Positions 33,793 to 44,575 are shown, counted from the first letter of the stretch. The stretch: 64,000 nucleotides of DNA from Bog-473 sp963738135 (GCA_963738135.1 CAVTVK010000001.1:248001-312000); one strand, 5' to 3'. Translations and numbers: made by a program. The notes: a model not told the origin generated them from the sequence alone.

Positions 33793-33828
33793 ATGTTACG
33801 CGCCGCAACGCCGATGACCCTCTACGAT
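33793..33828. promoter_or_regulatory. Divergent promoters of the amine oxidase and punA
   Basis: Minus-strand TAACAT (33793-33798) lies 9 bases before the amine oxidase ATG. Plus-strand TACGAT (33823-33828) lies 6 bases before the punA ATG at 33835. Both fit the TANNNT form with little or no leader. A DtxR-like operator could lie in the 24 bases between them, but no clear palindrome was seen. Confidence 0.42.
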
Positions 33829-33834
33829 CACCCC

Positions 33835-34653
33835 ATGGAGGCCGCCGCCGACCGCGCGGCGCACAGCGCCCGCGAACTGGCCCGCCGCCTGGGGGTCGAC
33901 CACCACGATGTGCTCGTGGTCCTCGGCAGCGGGCTGTCAGGCACGGCCGAGCTCCTGGGGGCGGGCGAGGAATCCGTGCCGCTCGACACCCTGCCCTACT
34001 TCCCGCCGTATACCGCCGGTGGCCACCGCGCTCGGGCCTGGTCCGTCGACCACAACGGACGTCGACTGCTCGTGCTGGGCGGGCGCTGCCACCTGTATGA
34101 AGGCCTCACGCCCGCCGAGGTGGTGCATCCTCTCCGCACAGGCCTTGCCGCCGGGTGTCACACGGTCGTGCTCACCGCGGCGGCCGGAGGCATCCGAGAG
34201 GATCTGGTCACTGGGTCCGTCATGGTCGTCGACGACCATGTCAACCTGACCGCACGGAGCCCGGTGGTCGGTCCCGACTTCGTGGACATGGCCGATGCCT
34301 ACGCCCCGCGCCTGCGTGAGCTCGCCCTCGACCTCGCCACCGCAGAGCCCGCTGCCGCGGTGCTGGCCGCGCGACCCGGCGTCTACGCCCAGCTGACGGG
34401 CCCGCAGTTCGAGACCCCCGCCGAGATCCGCATGCTGCGGGCCGCCGGTGCCGACGTCGTGGGGATGTCGATGGCCCTCGAGACCATTGCGGCGCGCCAG
34501 GTCGGCGCCGCGGTCCTCGGTCTCGCCCTGGTCACCAATCCGGCCGCCGCGGCGAACGCCACCATCGACTTCACCGGCATCGCCGACGCCGGGGCCGCCG
34601 CCGCACCCGTCGTGGCCGCCATCGTCCGGCACGTCGTAGGCTCACTGCCGTGA
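33835..34653 (+). CDS. punA: Purine nucleoside phosphorylase (inosine/guanosine type)
   Basis: Phosphorolysis of purine nucleosides to base and ribose 1-phosphate. 272 residues with the trimeric PNP motifs: VVLGSGLSG (phosphate loop), YTAGGHRARAW, GGRCHLYEGL, TAAAGGI, TGPQFETPAEIRML and GMSMALETIAARQ, then VTNPAAAAN. ATG 33835 is favoured by the TACGAT box 6 bases upstream; in-frame ATGs at 33793 and 33813 lie before the expected transcript start. It is followed by an overlapping VOC gene. Confidence 0.9.
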   Translation: MEAAADRAAHSARELARRLGVDHHDVLVVLGSGLSGTAELLGAGEESVPLDTLPYFPPYTAGGHRARAWSVDHNGRRLLVLGGRCHLYEGLTPAEVVHPLRTGLAAGCHTVVLTAAAGGIREDLVTGSVMVVDDHVNLTARSPVVGPDFVDMADAYAPRLRELALDLATAEPAAAVLAARPGVYAQLTGPQFETPAEIRMLRAAGADVVGMSMALETIAARQVGAAVLGLALVTNPAAAANATIDFTGIADAGAAAAPVVAAIVRHVVGSLP

Positions 34654-35021
34654 CAGATCCCGTAGCGCCGACGGGTGTCGACCACGTTGCCATCAACGTG
34701 AGCGACGTACCGGGCGGCATCACCTTCTACACCAAGACGATGGGACTGGTGCAGAATCACACTCGGCCCGATTTCGGGTTCCCCGGCGCCTGGCTTGACG
34801 TCGCCAACGGGCAACAGGTGCACCTGATTGAGGCAACCGTACCGATCAACATGGGCCAGCACTTCGCCCTGACCTTCGACGATTTGGGCGCAGCCGTCGC
34901 AGAGCTGCGGGCCCGAGGTCTCAAAGTCACCGATCCGGCGGATGTCGGGACGACGGGACGCCAGCAGGCCTTCACGACGGACCCGTGGGGCAACGGGATC
35001 GAGTTGCACCAGCGCGCCTGA
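34650..35021 (+). CDS. VOC-family protein (glyoxalase-like)
   Basis: 123-residue vicinal oxygen chelate protein with one beta-alpha-beta-beta-beta pair. It starts TGVDHVAINVSDVPGGITFYTKTMGL, with the first metal ligand H near residue 11, contains QQVHLIEA (second ligand H), and ends TTDPWGNGIELHQ with the final glutamate. This resembles methylmalonyl-CoA epimerase or glyoxalase-like enzymes; substrate unknown. GTG 34650 overlaps the punA stop (GTGA), so both are translated together. Confidence 0.82.
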   Translation: MTDPVAPTGVDHVAINVSDVPGGITFYTKTMGLVQNHTRPDFGFPGAWLDVANGQQVHLIEATVPINMGQHFALTFDDLGAAVAELRARGLKVTDPADVGTTGRQQAFTTDPWGNGIELHQRA

Positions 35022-35051
35022 GTTCAGGCGAGACAGCGACTCGTTCAGTCG
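35015..35051. terminator. Hairpins between convergent VOC and rpmA genes
   Basis: CGCCTGA-GT-TCAGGCG (35015-35030) is a perfect 7-base inverted repeat covering the VOC stop codon, and CGACT-N5-AGTCG (35037-35051) lies across the rpmA stop. Neither has a U-tract on either strand. Their position between two converging genes suggests a bidirectional terminator, but the 2-base spacing of the first limits its stem in practice. Confidence 0.4.
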
Positions 35052-35296
35052 GTGAGCACGCTCACGTGCTTACGACCGCGGCGCTCGCCGAACTTCACGA
35101 CACCCTCCGCCATGGCGAAGAGGGTGTCGTCGCCCCCGCGTCCAACATTCACTCCGGGGTACACCTTCGTGCCCCGCTGCCGGACCAGGATGGATCCGGC
35201 CGTCACAGCCGTGCCATCGAAGCACTTCACGCCTAGGCGCTGTGCGTTCGAATCGCGGCCGTTGCGGGTCGACCCGCCACCCTTCGTCTTTGACAT
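35045..35296 (-). CDS. rpmA: 50S ribosomal protein L27
   Basis: 83-residue large-subunit protein. KGGGSTRNGRDSNAQRLGVKCFDG at the N-terminus and GSILVRQRGTKVYPGVNVGRGGDDTLFA are diagnostic. AGGAG lies upstream of ATG 35296. It follows rplU after 19 bases, the usual order, but obgE does not follow directly: the genes next door on this side run on the other strand. Confidence 0.97.
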   Translation of the reverse strand: MSKTKGGGSTRNGRDSNAQRLGVKCFDGTAVTAGSILVRQRGTKVYPGVNVGRGGDDTLFAMAEGVVKFGERRGRKHVSVLTD

Positions 35297-35315
35297 TGTC
35301 TTGCGCTCCTGAGCT

Positions 35316-35630
35316 TCAACCGGCCGCCGTGATGGCGGTGATCTCCAACGTGGCGTAGTGCTGGCGGTGACCCCACCGGCGACGCTGGTTCGACTTGTTC
35401 TTGTAGGTCATCGCGTTGATTTTTGGGCCGGTCTCCGACCCCACGACCTTGGCCGTCACCGTGGCCCCAGCCAGTTGGGCCGGGGTAGCCAGCACCGTGG
35501 CGCCGTCGACAACGAGGACCGGCTCGAGCGACACCTCCGCGCCAACGGGCTGCCCGAGCAGCTCGACACGGACGCGCTGACCTTCGGCCACACGCTCCTG
35601 CTTTCCTCCGGACCTGATGACGGCATACAT
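35316..35630 (-). CDS. rplU: 50S ribosomal protein L21
   Basis: 104-residue large-subunit protein starting MYAVIRSGGKQERVAEGQRVRVE and ending with YKNKSNQRRRWGHRQHYATLEI, both diagnostic of L21. A TAGGAT box lies 9 bases before ATG 35630, overlapping the rng stop region, so rplU-rpmA probably has its own promoter besides read-through from rng. Confidence 0.97.
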   Translation of the reverse strand: MYAVIRSGGKQERVAEGQRVRVELLGQPVGAEVSLEPVLVVDGATVLATPAQLAGATVTAKVVGSETGPKINAMTYKNKSNQRRRWGHRQHYATLEITAITAAG

Positions 35631-35639
35631 AAGTGCGAG

Positions 35640-35645
35640 ATCCTA
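35640..35645 (-). promoter_or_regulatory. -10 box of rplU (near-leaderless type)
   Basis: TAGGAT on the minus strand, 9 bases before the rplU ATG and overlapping the TAG stop of rng. No Shine-Dalgarno sequence lies between box and start. Confidence 0.42.
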
Positions 35646-37223
35646 GCGCAGGACCGAGTCGTCCAGGGTCACGCCCCGGCCGCCGCAAACGGCGCACTCG
35701 GTCGACAACGTCTCGAGCAGGCCCTCCGAGACCCGCTTGCGGGTCATTTCGACGAGACCCAGCTCCGAGATGTCGAAGACCTGCGTCCTCGTCTTGTCCC
35801 GGGCCAGAGCGTTGCGCAGGGCGGAGGCCACCTTGTCGCGATTCTCCCGGATCTCCATGTCGATGAAGTCGATGACGATGATGCCGCCGATGTCCCGGAG
35901 CCGGAGCTGGCGGGCGACTTCCTCGGCGGCCTCCAGATTGTTCCGGTAGACGGTTTCCTCAAGATTGGTTTTGCCCACGTTCTTGCCCGTGTTGACGTCG
36001 ATGACGGTGAGCGCCTCAGTGCGCTCGATGATCAGCGAACCTCCCGAGGGAAGCCAGACCTTGCGGTCGAGCGCCTTGTGAAGCTGTTCGTGGACGTGAT
36101 AGCGCTCGAAGATCGGCAGCCCCTCGACATCGGGGTCGTAGTACTCGACCCGGTCGGAGAGCTCCGGGCTGACGGCCCGCACGTAGTCCCGCACCTGCTC
36201 GAAGAGTGCCAGGTCGTCGATGACCACGCCCCGGTACTCCCCGTTGAGCTCCTCCCGGAGGATCCGGACCGACAGCTCGGGCTCCCGGTACAGGAGGCCC
36301 GGTGCGTCGGAGCGCTTCGCTTCGGCCTCGATCAGGTTCCACTGCTCCAGCAGGGTGGTGACGTCGCGCTGCAGCTCCTCGGTCGACACGCCTTCAGCGG
36401 CCGTCCGCACGATCATGCCGTGGCCGGCCGGCTTGACCTCGTCGATGATCCGGCGCAGCCGGCGCCGCTCGTTGTCGCCCAGCCGCTTGGAGATGCCGAA
36501 GGCGCTCGAGTTGGGCACCAGGACCGCGAACCGACCGGGGAGGGACACTTCTTGGGTCAGGCGGGCGCCCTTGGCCCCAATCGGGTTCTTCGTGACCTGG
36601 CACAGGATGGACTGACCGGCTTTGAGCACGTCCTCGATCCGGGCCTGCTGGGACGCACCACCCTCGATGTCCTCACGGTCGTATCGCACGTCACCCCGGT
36701 ACAGCACGGCGTTCTTGGGGATGCCGATGTCGATGAACGCAGCCTCCATGCCGGGCAGCACGTTCTGAACGCGGCCTCGGTAGACGTTGCCGTCGATCTG
36801 GTTGGTGTCGTCGGCCGAACGGGAGACGTAGTGCTCCACAAGGGAACGCCCCTCCAGCATGGCGATCTGGGTCATGTCTGGCTGGACGTGGACACACACC
36901 AAGTACCGGCCGACCTGCTTCGACTTGCGGTCCCGCCCAGAGCGGCGCCGGCTCCGGGCACGCTTCTCGTCCCCGGAAGTCCCTGCGCCCCCGTCTCCGG
37001 CTGTTGCGTCGTCCCTGGACGGGGGCGCCTCGGGTCGCTTGAGCGGCACGACAGGCGCCGCCTGGGTCGGCGGCGGGGCGACAACCGGGGCAGGCCTGGT
37101 GTCGCCGATCTTCGGCTTGGACTTCGGCGCGGCCCGCGGCCCGTCCGGGGGGCTACTGCTGCTGCCCCCCCGTGGCTCCGGGGGGTGACCCTCCGGGCTG
37201 TGGCTGATTTCCGTCTCGGACAT
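35643..37223 (-). CDS. rng: Ribonuclease G/E family
   Basis: Endoribonuclease that processes rRNA and degrades mRNA. 526 residues: a disordered proline/serine-rich N-terminus with a basic patch (RSRRRSGRDRKSK, about residues 83-95), an S1-like domain (VYRGRVQNVLPGMEAAFIDIG), the catalytic region ALTVIDVNTG and IIVIDFIDM with metal-binding aspartates, and a zinc-link CAVCGGRG near the C-terminus. ATG 37223 follows GAGGAGG at slightly long spacing. The first 71 bases overlap the end of the upstream gene, which is unusually long for this operon. Confidence 0.92.
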   Translation of the reverse strand: MSETEISHSPEGHPPEPRGGSSSSPPDGPRAAPKSKPKIGDTRPAPVVAPPPTQAAPVVPLKRPEAPPSRDDATAGDGGAGTSGDEKRARSRRRSGRDRKSKQVGRYLVCVHVQPDMTQIAMLEGRSLVEHYVSRSADDTNQIDGNVYRGRVQNVLPGMEAAFIDIGIPKNAVLYRGDVRYDREDIEGGASQQARIEDVLKAGQSILCQVTKNPIGAKGARLTQEVSLPGRFAVLVPNSSAFGISKRLGDNERRRLRRIIDEVKPAGHGMIVRTAAEGVSTEELQRDVTTLLEQWNLIEAEAKRSDAPGLLYREPELSVRILREELNGEYRGVVIDDLALFEQVRDYVRAVSPELSDRVEYYDPDVEGLPIFERYHVHEQLHKALDRKVWLPSGGSLIIERTEALTVIDVNTGKNVGKTNLEETVYRNNLEAAEEVARQLRLRDIGGIIVIDFIDMEIRENRDKVASALRNALARDKTRTQVFDISELGLVEMTRKRVSEGLLETLSTECAVCGGRGVTLDDSVLR

Positions 37224-37951
37224 GAGGGAAAGCCCTCCTCGCGTGCTGTGTCGCGTCGCCATCGGTCCCGGGCGCGCCCACATGGAGCGGCTCGAACCGA
37301 GCGCCATCGCGTTCGATCCATTGATGCGTTCGACAGGCCCGTCCCGGCGCCGCAGGGGCGCCCAGGGCCGCTACCAGGTCACCCGGCCGGACGCCACGCG
37401 GATGCGTGGCCAATTCCGCCCGGAGATGACCGTTGGGGCTGGTCAAGGACAGTGTTCGAATGGCCGGGCGGATGTCGTCTTCGGTTTGACGACCCTTTCG
37501 CTCCCGCCAGACTGTGAGCACGGGGGCAGCGAGCATCTTTTCCACCCGCTCCTGCAGCTCCTCATCCCGCACTCCGAGCACCTCCAGCTCCCAATCACAC
37601 GATGCTACCTCCTGTTGAAGCGAACCCTCCGCTTCTCCGATCAGGGCAGCTGCCTCGACGTCGATCCCTTCGGGCAGGAGTCGGCTCAAGGCAGCAGGCA
37701 GATCCATGAGCGGGATCTCCTGCGCTCCGGCGGCCTCGAGGCGGATGTCGAGATACTCGCCCCGCGACTCGCAGCCGGTGGGCAGGGCCAGGCCGAAGCT
37801 CACCAGCGGATGGGGCACGAACCCCTGTGAGTACGCCATGGGAAGGCGGCTGCGCCGCAACGCCCGCTCCCACAGGCGAGCGACGTCCCGGTGGCTGGTG
37901 AAGCGGACCTTCCCCGCCTTTGTGAACCGTAGGCGGAGGCGACGCTGGCCC

Positions 37952-37962
<11 letters not shown>
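37153..37962 (-). CDS. TIGR03936/DUF2344 radical SAM-associated protein
   Basis: 269-residue protein starting RLRLRFTKAGKVRFTSHRDVARLWERALRRSRLPMAYSQGF, the DUF2344 signature, followed by SFGLALPTGCESRGEYLDI. It regularly follows the B12-binding radical SAM gene, and in some bacteria is fused to it; the function is unknown, possibly tRNA or rRNA modification. GTG 37962 overlaps the upstream stop region by 11 bases. The C-terminal 40 residues are glycine/proline/glutamine-rich and overlap rng. Confidence 0.88.
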
Positions 37963-39898
<1,936 letters not shown>

Positions 39899-39906
39899 TC
39901 GCATCA

Positions 39907-39912
39907 ACCCTA
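39907..39912 (-). promoter_or_regulatory. -10 box of the B12-radical SAM gene
   Basis: TAGGGT on the minus strand, between the end of mrdA and ATG 39898, 8 bases from that ATG. It separates the mre operon from the radical SAM-rng operon. Confidence 0.4.
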
Positions 39913-39920
39913 CGGGACGC

Positions 39921-42161
39921 TCAGCCCCCGCCCGTTGTCGTGGAGGTCGTCGTGGACGCGCCGGTCGCCCCTGACTTCGCCGGTTGGGTCGTGGTCGTGG
40001 TCGGCGTCCCCAGGGGCGGGTTGGTCGCCGGCGCCGTCTGGCTGGCCGGGCTCGACGGCGTCGGCGTCTTGGCCGGGCCGTTGATCCCGGGATTCGCCAC
40101 GATGTAGTCGAAGATGTTCCTGACGAGAGGGGCTGCTGCCTGGGCCCCGTACCCGCCCTGATCGATGACGGCGAGGACGAGGTACTGCGGATTGGGGTTC
40201 GGGCCGAAGGCCACAAACCAGCTGTTCGGCTCGAGCGGTTGTCCGTTCGGGCCGAGATTCGAAGCGGTCCCGGTTTTTCCGGCGAGGTTCCACGAGGCCG
40301 GGAATCCCTGGAAATCCTGGAACGCCGTTCCGTTCTTGCTGGAGATGACACCTTCGAAACCTGCGAGCAAGGCACTGTAGGTGGTCGGCGAAATCGGCAC
40401 CTTCCCGGTGACCTGGGGGTCGAGCTTCTTGATCACCTTGCCGGTGACTGGGTCAACGATCTGGGACGCCACTTGCGGGGCGTAGCGGGTGCCGCCGTTG
40501 GCGAAGGTGGAGTACGCCTCCGCCTGCTCGATCGGCGTCAGTATCGTCTCGCCCTGGCCGAACGCCATCTCGATGTTGTCGCCGGTGAACCACGACGCCG
40601 CATAAGGGAAGGCCTTCGGCGCCTCCGCATGCAGCTTGGCCCGGGTCGCCTTGCTGTCGACCCGCCCCTGAGCCTCACCGGGGATGTCGACACCAGTGAC
40701 AGTCCCTTCGCCGTAGGCGGTGGCCTCCTCCTGAATGGGCGTCTCGCCGTATTTGGCCTGCTGCTGCCAGAACATCTCACCCAGGTTGTAGAAGAACGCA
40801 TCGCTCGATGCGGTCAGTGCGCTCGAGACGTTGTACGTTCCCCCGGTGTCGCCCGGGTCGTCGTGCAGGGTGCAGCCCGTGTCGTTGTTGACGCCGGGCG
40901 CGGGACACCCCTGGATCTTGAAGGTCCCGGTGTCGTTGTACGGCGTCGTCGGAGAAATAAGGCCGTCTTGAAGTGCGGCAGTCGCCGTGATGAGCTTGAA
41001 GGTCGAGCCCGGCGTGTACTCCCCATCGATGGCGTTGTTGTTCTCCGCCCCACTCTGCTGCAGCGCCGTGAAGTTCGCCGTTGAGATGCCGCCGACCCAC
41101 TCGTTCAGGTCGTAGTTGGGGAAGGACGCCATGGCGTACACGTGACCGTTCTGCGGGTTCATCACGATGACGGCGCCGTCCGGTGCGGGTGGCTTCACGC
41201 CACCGTCGACCTGGTCGGGCGTATTGCGGTCGGCCATGATCTGCGCCTGCAGGTCCTTCTGCACCTCCTGCTGGAGCCCGTCGTCGATGTTGAGCACGAC
41301 CGTGTCGCCGATCTGGGGTGCCGTGGAGCTGAGCGTGCCCACGACGGTGCCGCTGGCGTCGACCGAGAGCGCCTGGCGCCCGTCCACGCCCTTCAGGTAC
41401 GGCTCGTACTGACCCTCGATCCCCGAAAGGCCGATCTGGCTGCCCTGGGTGTAGCCGTCGTTCGGATGGTCGGCCAGGTAGCTGCCCGTGATGCCGCCGA
41501 CGAAACCGAGGATGTGGGTGGCAGTCGTCCCTCCCTGGGGGTATGTCCGCTCTGCGACCGTTTGCACCGTCACGCCCGGGTACTGCGACTGGTGCGTCTG
41601 CAGGAACTGCACCGTGTCCTCTGAGACGCCGACCGCCACGGGCACGGGTTCGTAGGGGCTGTATTGGTTGTTGTTGATCGAGGCCTGCACCTGTTTCGGC
41701 GTCTGACCGACGAGCGCCGCCACCATGCCGACGATGGCCGGGTTCTGCGTGGCCTCGGCCCGTGACAACAGGATCTCCTGCTGTGGTGTGTTGGAGACCA
41801 ACACCGTGCCGGCGCGATCGACGATCTCGCCGCGGGGTGCGGCCACATTGACGACACGTACCTGGTTACGCGTGACTGCAGCGGCGTAGCTCTTGCCCTC
41901 GACGACCTGCAGCGTCCAGAGTCGCAGGACGAGGACACCGAAGAGGAGCAGCACGACGACGCCGACAATACGGAGGCGGAGGTTGGGCCGGGCCTCCTCT
42001 TCCTCGGGGGAGCCGACGATCGACGCCACATTGACGCTCTTGCGCGGCCGCATGCGCGGCCCACTTGTGTTCCCCCGCCAGGCACTACGCCGCGCGGGCC
42101 GCGTCGAGGGTCTGGGGTGCAGCCGGTCGCCGCGGATGGGATGGCGGAGGGTCCGCTTCAC
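39921..42161 (-). CDS. mrdA: Penicillin-binding protein 2 (class B, elongation)
   Basis: Transpeptidase of the rod-shape/elongation machinery. About 746 residues: basic cytoplasmic N-terminus, membrane helix about residues 63-83, the dimerisation region (RGEIVDRAGTVLVSN), and a transpeptidase domain with S386 in YTPGSTFKL (SxxK), SSD in TASSDAFFYN and KTG at 629-631 (AGKTGTAS). The last 45 residues are threonine/proline-rich and extracytoplasmic. GTG 42161 overlaps the mreD stop (GTGA), like the mreC-mreD junction; ATG 42053 is the alternative. rodA does not follow. Confidence 0.93.
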   Translation of the reverse strand: MKRTLRHPIRGDRLHPRPSTRPARRSAWRGNTSGPRMRPRKSVNVASIVGSPEEEEARPNLRLRIVGVVVLLLFGVLVLRLWTLQVVEGKSYAAAVTRNQVRVVNVAAPRGEIVDRAGTVLVSNTPQQEILLSRAEATQNPAIVGMVAALVGQTPKQVQASINNNQYSPYEPVPVAVGVSEDTVQFLQTHQSQYPGVTVQTVAERTYPQGGTTATHILGFVGGITGSYLADHPNDGYTQGSQIGLSGIEGQYEPYLKGVDGRQALSVDASGTVVGTLSSTAPQIGDTVVLNIDDGLQQEVQKDLQAQIMADRNTPDQVDGGVKPPAPDGAVIVMNPQNGHVYAMASFPNYDLNEWVGGISTANFTALQQSGAENNNAIDGEYTPGSTFKLITATAALQDGLISPTTPYNDTGTFKIQGCPAPGVNNDTGCTLHDDPGDTGGTYNVSSALTASSDAFFYNLGEMFWQQQAKYGETPIQEEATAYGEGTVTGVDIPGEAQGRVDSKATRAKLHAEAPKAFPYAASWFTGDNIEMAFGQGETILTPIEQAEAYSTFANGGTRYAPQVASQIVDPVTGKVIKKLDPQVTGKVPISPTTYSALLAGFEGVISSKNGTAFQDFQGFPASWNLAGKTGTASNLGPNGQPLEPNSWFVAFGPNPNPQYLVLAVIDQGGYGAQAAAPLVRNIFDYIVANPGINGPAKTPTPSSPASQTAPATNPPLGTPTTTTTQPAKSGATGASTTTSTTTGGG

Positions 42162-42694
42162 CAGGCCCTGCTGTCGGCTTGGGCCGGCACGAGCGAGCGG
42201 CGGTTGCTCTCCCCGATCAGAGCCCACCGCATCAGCCGGCTGACCGGGAGGACCAGCACCACGCTCGAGATGCCGACCACCAGCAGGAGGGCGAGGAAGT
42301 TCACCTGCACCATCTCTCCCTGTCCGAGAATTGCTCCGAGCACGGCGAACAGCATGTCCGCTGCGACGCTTCCCGCGAGCGCGGCCACCGGTTTGAGCCA
42401 CGTCGCACGGGGGTCGGCGGCCGTCGTGAGGGACCCCACGGCGTAGCCCAGGAGGCATCCAACCAGGGCAGACAGCCCGAACGGGGTCGGGAGCACGAGG
42501 TCGAACGCCAGCCCGGACCAAAATCCGACGATGGCGCCGGTTTCGGGCCCGTCGAGCAGCGCAGCCGTGATGGGTAGGAGCCAGAGCAGGTCGGGATGGG
42601 CACCGTCGACCCGCAGGGCCACCATGATCGTCTGCTGGACCAGCAGGGCAACGAGGATCAGCAGCGCCACCCGGAGCATGGAGCGTGCCGTCAC
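42158..42694 (-). CDS. mreD: Rod shape-determining protein MreD
   Basis: About 178 residues with five or six hydrophobic segments (VALLILVALLVQQTIMVAL, LLWLLPITAALL, GAIVGFWSGLAFDLVLPTPFGLSALVGCLLGYAVG and others), the small integral membrane partner of MreC. The FDLVLPTPFGLSAL segment is typical of the family. GTG 42694 overlaps the mreC stop (GTGA); ATG 42709 would add five residues. Identity rests on fold and position between mreC and mrdA. Confidence 0.9.
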   Translation of the reverse strand: MTARSMLRVALLILVALLVQQTIMVALRVDGAHPDLLWLLPITAALLDGPETGAIVGFWSGLAFDLVLPTPFGLSALVGCLLGYAVGSLTTAADPRATWLKPVAALAGSVAADMLFAVLGAILGQGEMVQVNFLALLLVVGISSVVLVLPVSRLMRWALIGESNRRSLVPAQADSRAW

Positions 42695-43521
42695 GTGTTC
42701 GGCACCCATTGCACAACGTCGACGTAGGCCAGCTGGTCGAGCGCGGCCGCCGGATCGACATGAATGGTCTCCTGGCTCGCTCCGGCCGAGGTGTGGAAGG
42801 AGTGCACGGTGGCCACGGGGATACCCGGTGGGAAAGCCGCGGCATCGAGGCTGCTGGTGTACATGATCTCGCCCTTGCGCAGCAGGGTGTGGGGTGCCAC
42901 GAGATCCGCCGTCATAGAGTTCGACGGGCCCTGTCCGTCGACGATACCGGTGAGTTGGTTGCCGAAGGTCACGCCGACCTTCGACACCCCGTCGGTGATG
43001 AGCCGGACGACGGACGAGTGATGAAAGGACTGGATGACCTGGCCGACCAGGCCCCCGGCACCGACAACCGGATAGCCCACATCGACGCCCTCGGCGCGAC
43101 CCTTGTCGAGCGTGATCGTCGCGGTGAAGTTCGACGAGTACTGGTCGACCGTCTCGGCAGTGACAGTCGGCAACGACTGCAAGAACGGCAGGTGCTGGAG
43201 GGCGGTGATGTTGCGCAGCTGATTCCTCTCGAAGCCCTGTTCCAACTGGGCCGCGCGTAGCTGGCCGAGCGTGCGTTGCAACCGCTCGTTCTGCGCCTGG
43301 ACCGACCCGTAGTTGAAGGCGCCGGCAAAGAAGTCCCCGATGGGGCTGATGACGTCGAGGACGCCCTGGCGGAGCGGCGAGTAGACGTCGTTGGCGACCG
43401 ACTTGACCCCCGAGGTCAGGCTGTGGGTCCGTCCGTTCTGGTCGAGCGAGATGAGCGACAGCGACAGAACGACGAGGACGATGACCGTCAGGGTACGGCG
43501 AGACCGCCGGGACCGGGCCAC
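42691..43521 (-). CDS. mreC: Rod shape-determining protein MreC
   Basis: 276-residue bitopic protein: a basic N-terminus (RSRRSRRTL), a membrane helix (VIVLVVLSLSLISLDQ), a coiled-coil-like stretch (QAQNERLQRTLGQLRAAQL) and the beta-rich extracytoplasmic domain with GYPVVGAGGLVGQV and VRLITDGVSKVGV. It links the MreB filament to wall synthases. GTG 43521 lies 22 bases after the mreB stop. Confidence 0.93.
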   Translation of the reverse strand: MARSRRSRRTLTVIVLVVLSLSLISLDQNGRTHSLTSGVKSVANDVYSPLRQGVLDVISPIGDFFAGAFNYGSVQAQNERLQRTLGQLRAAQLEQGFERNQLRNITALQHLPFLQSLPTVTAETVDQYSSNFTATITLDKGRAEGVDVGYPVVGAGGLVGQVIQSFHHSSVVRLITDGVSKVGVTFGNQLTGIVDGQGPSNSMTADLVAPHTLLRKGEIMYTSSLDAAAFPPGIPVATVHSFHTSAGASQETIHVDPAAALDQLAYVDVVQWVPNT

Positions 43522-43543
43522 CCAGGAGTAACCGGTCGATCGA

Positions 43544-44575
43544 TCAGCGAGTTGAAGTGGTGATCAGCACCCGCTTCAGTGCCTCGAACTCCTCGAGGCA
43601 CTGGCCACTGCCGATGGCGACGCAGTTCAGCGGGTCTCGGGCCACCACAATGGGCATGCCCGTCTCGTGCTGCAGACGGGACTCGAGCCCGTGGAGCAGC
43701 GCTCCCCCACCCGTGAGCACGATCCCCTGCTCCATGATGTCCGCCGCCAGTTCCGGAGGCGTCCGGTCCAACGTGACCTTGACGGCGTCGATGATCGCCG
43801 ACACTGGCTCTTCAATGGCCCGCCGGATCTCTTCGGTGGACACGACGATCGTTTTGGGAAGCCCACTCACGAGGTCCCGGCCACGAATCTCCGCGTGCAG
43901 CTCTTGCTCCAACGGGTAGGCCGAGCCGAGCGTGATCTTGATCTCCTCCGCGGTGCGCTCGCCGAGCGCCAGGCTGAATTCCTTCTTCACGAACGACACG
44001 ATCGCTTCGTCGAGTTCGTCGCCCCCGATGCGCACCGACTGGCTCGTCACGATGCCGCCGAGAGAGATGACCGCGACCTCAGTCGTGCCACCGCCGATGT
44101 CGACGACCATGTTGCCCGTCGGCTCGTGCACCGGGAGTCCGGCACCGATTGCTGCCGCCATCGGCTCCTCGATGATGTAGGCGCGACGTGCGCCCGCGTA
44201 CTCCGCCGCTTCCATCACGGCCCGGCGTTCCACTCCCGTGATCCCCGAGGGGACGCAGATGACCATCCGCGGCTTGGCAAAGCGGCGCTGGTGCACCCGG
44301 TGAATGAAGTAGCGCAGCATCTTCTCGCAGATCTCGAAGTCGGCGATGACGCCGTCCTTGAGCGGCCGGATGGCCTGGATGTTCGACGGGGTGCGTCCGA
44401 TCATCCGCTTCGCTTCCGCCCCCACGGCCAGGGGGCGCCCATCCTTGATGTCGACGGCCACGACCGACGGCTCGTTGAGCACGATGCCACGGCCGCGGAC
44501 GTACACCAGCGTGTTGGCGGTCCCGAGGTCGACAGCCATGTCACGACCAAGGAGGGAAAGGCGATTTTCGGCCAT
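43544..44575 (-). CDS. mreB: Rod shape-determining protein MreB
   Basis: Actin-like cytoskeletal ATPase that guides lateral wall synthesis, so the cell is probably rod-shaped. 343 residues with MAVDLGTANTLVYVRGRGIVLNEPSVVA (phosphate 1), VVDIGGGTTEVAVISLGGIV (phosphate 2) and VLTGGGALLHGLESRL (adenosine). ATG 44575 follows GGGAGAG; the frame extends upstream without support. It leads mreB-mreC-mreD-mrdA. Confidence 0.97.
   Translation of the reverse strand: MAENRLSLLGRDMAVDLGTANTLVYVRGRGIVLNEPSVVAVDIKDGRPLAVGAEAKRMIGRTPSNIQAIRPLKDGVIADFEICEKMLRYFIHRVHQRRFAKPRMVICVPSGITGVERRAVMEAAEYAGARRAYIIEEPMAAAIGAGLPVHEPTGNMVVDIGGGTTEVAVISLGGIVTSQSVRIGGDELDEAIVSFVKKEFSLALGERTAEEIKITLGSAYPLEQELHAEIRGRDLVSGLPKTIVVSTEEIRRAIEEPVSAIIDAVKVTLDRTPPELAADIMEQGIVLTGGGALLHGLESRLQHETGMPIVVARDPLNCVAIGSGQCLEEFEALKRVLITTSTR

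Noticed and set aside
32302..34653. 783-residue plus-strand frame ending at the punA stop
   Set aside because: Its last 272 residues are punA; the rest is antisense to the amine oxidase, so it is not a fusion protein.
35358..37517. 719-residue plus-strand open frame
   Set aside because: Antisense to rplU and rng with shadow composition.
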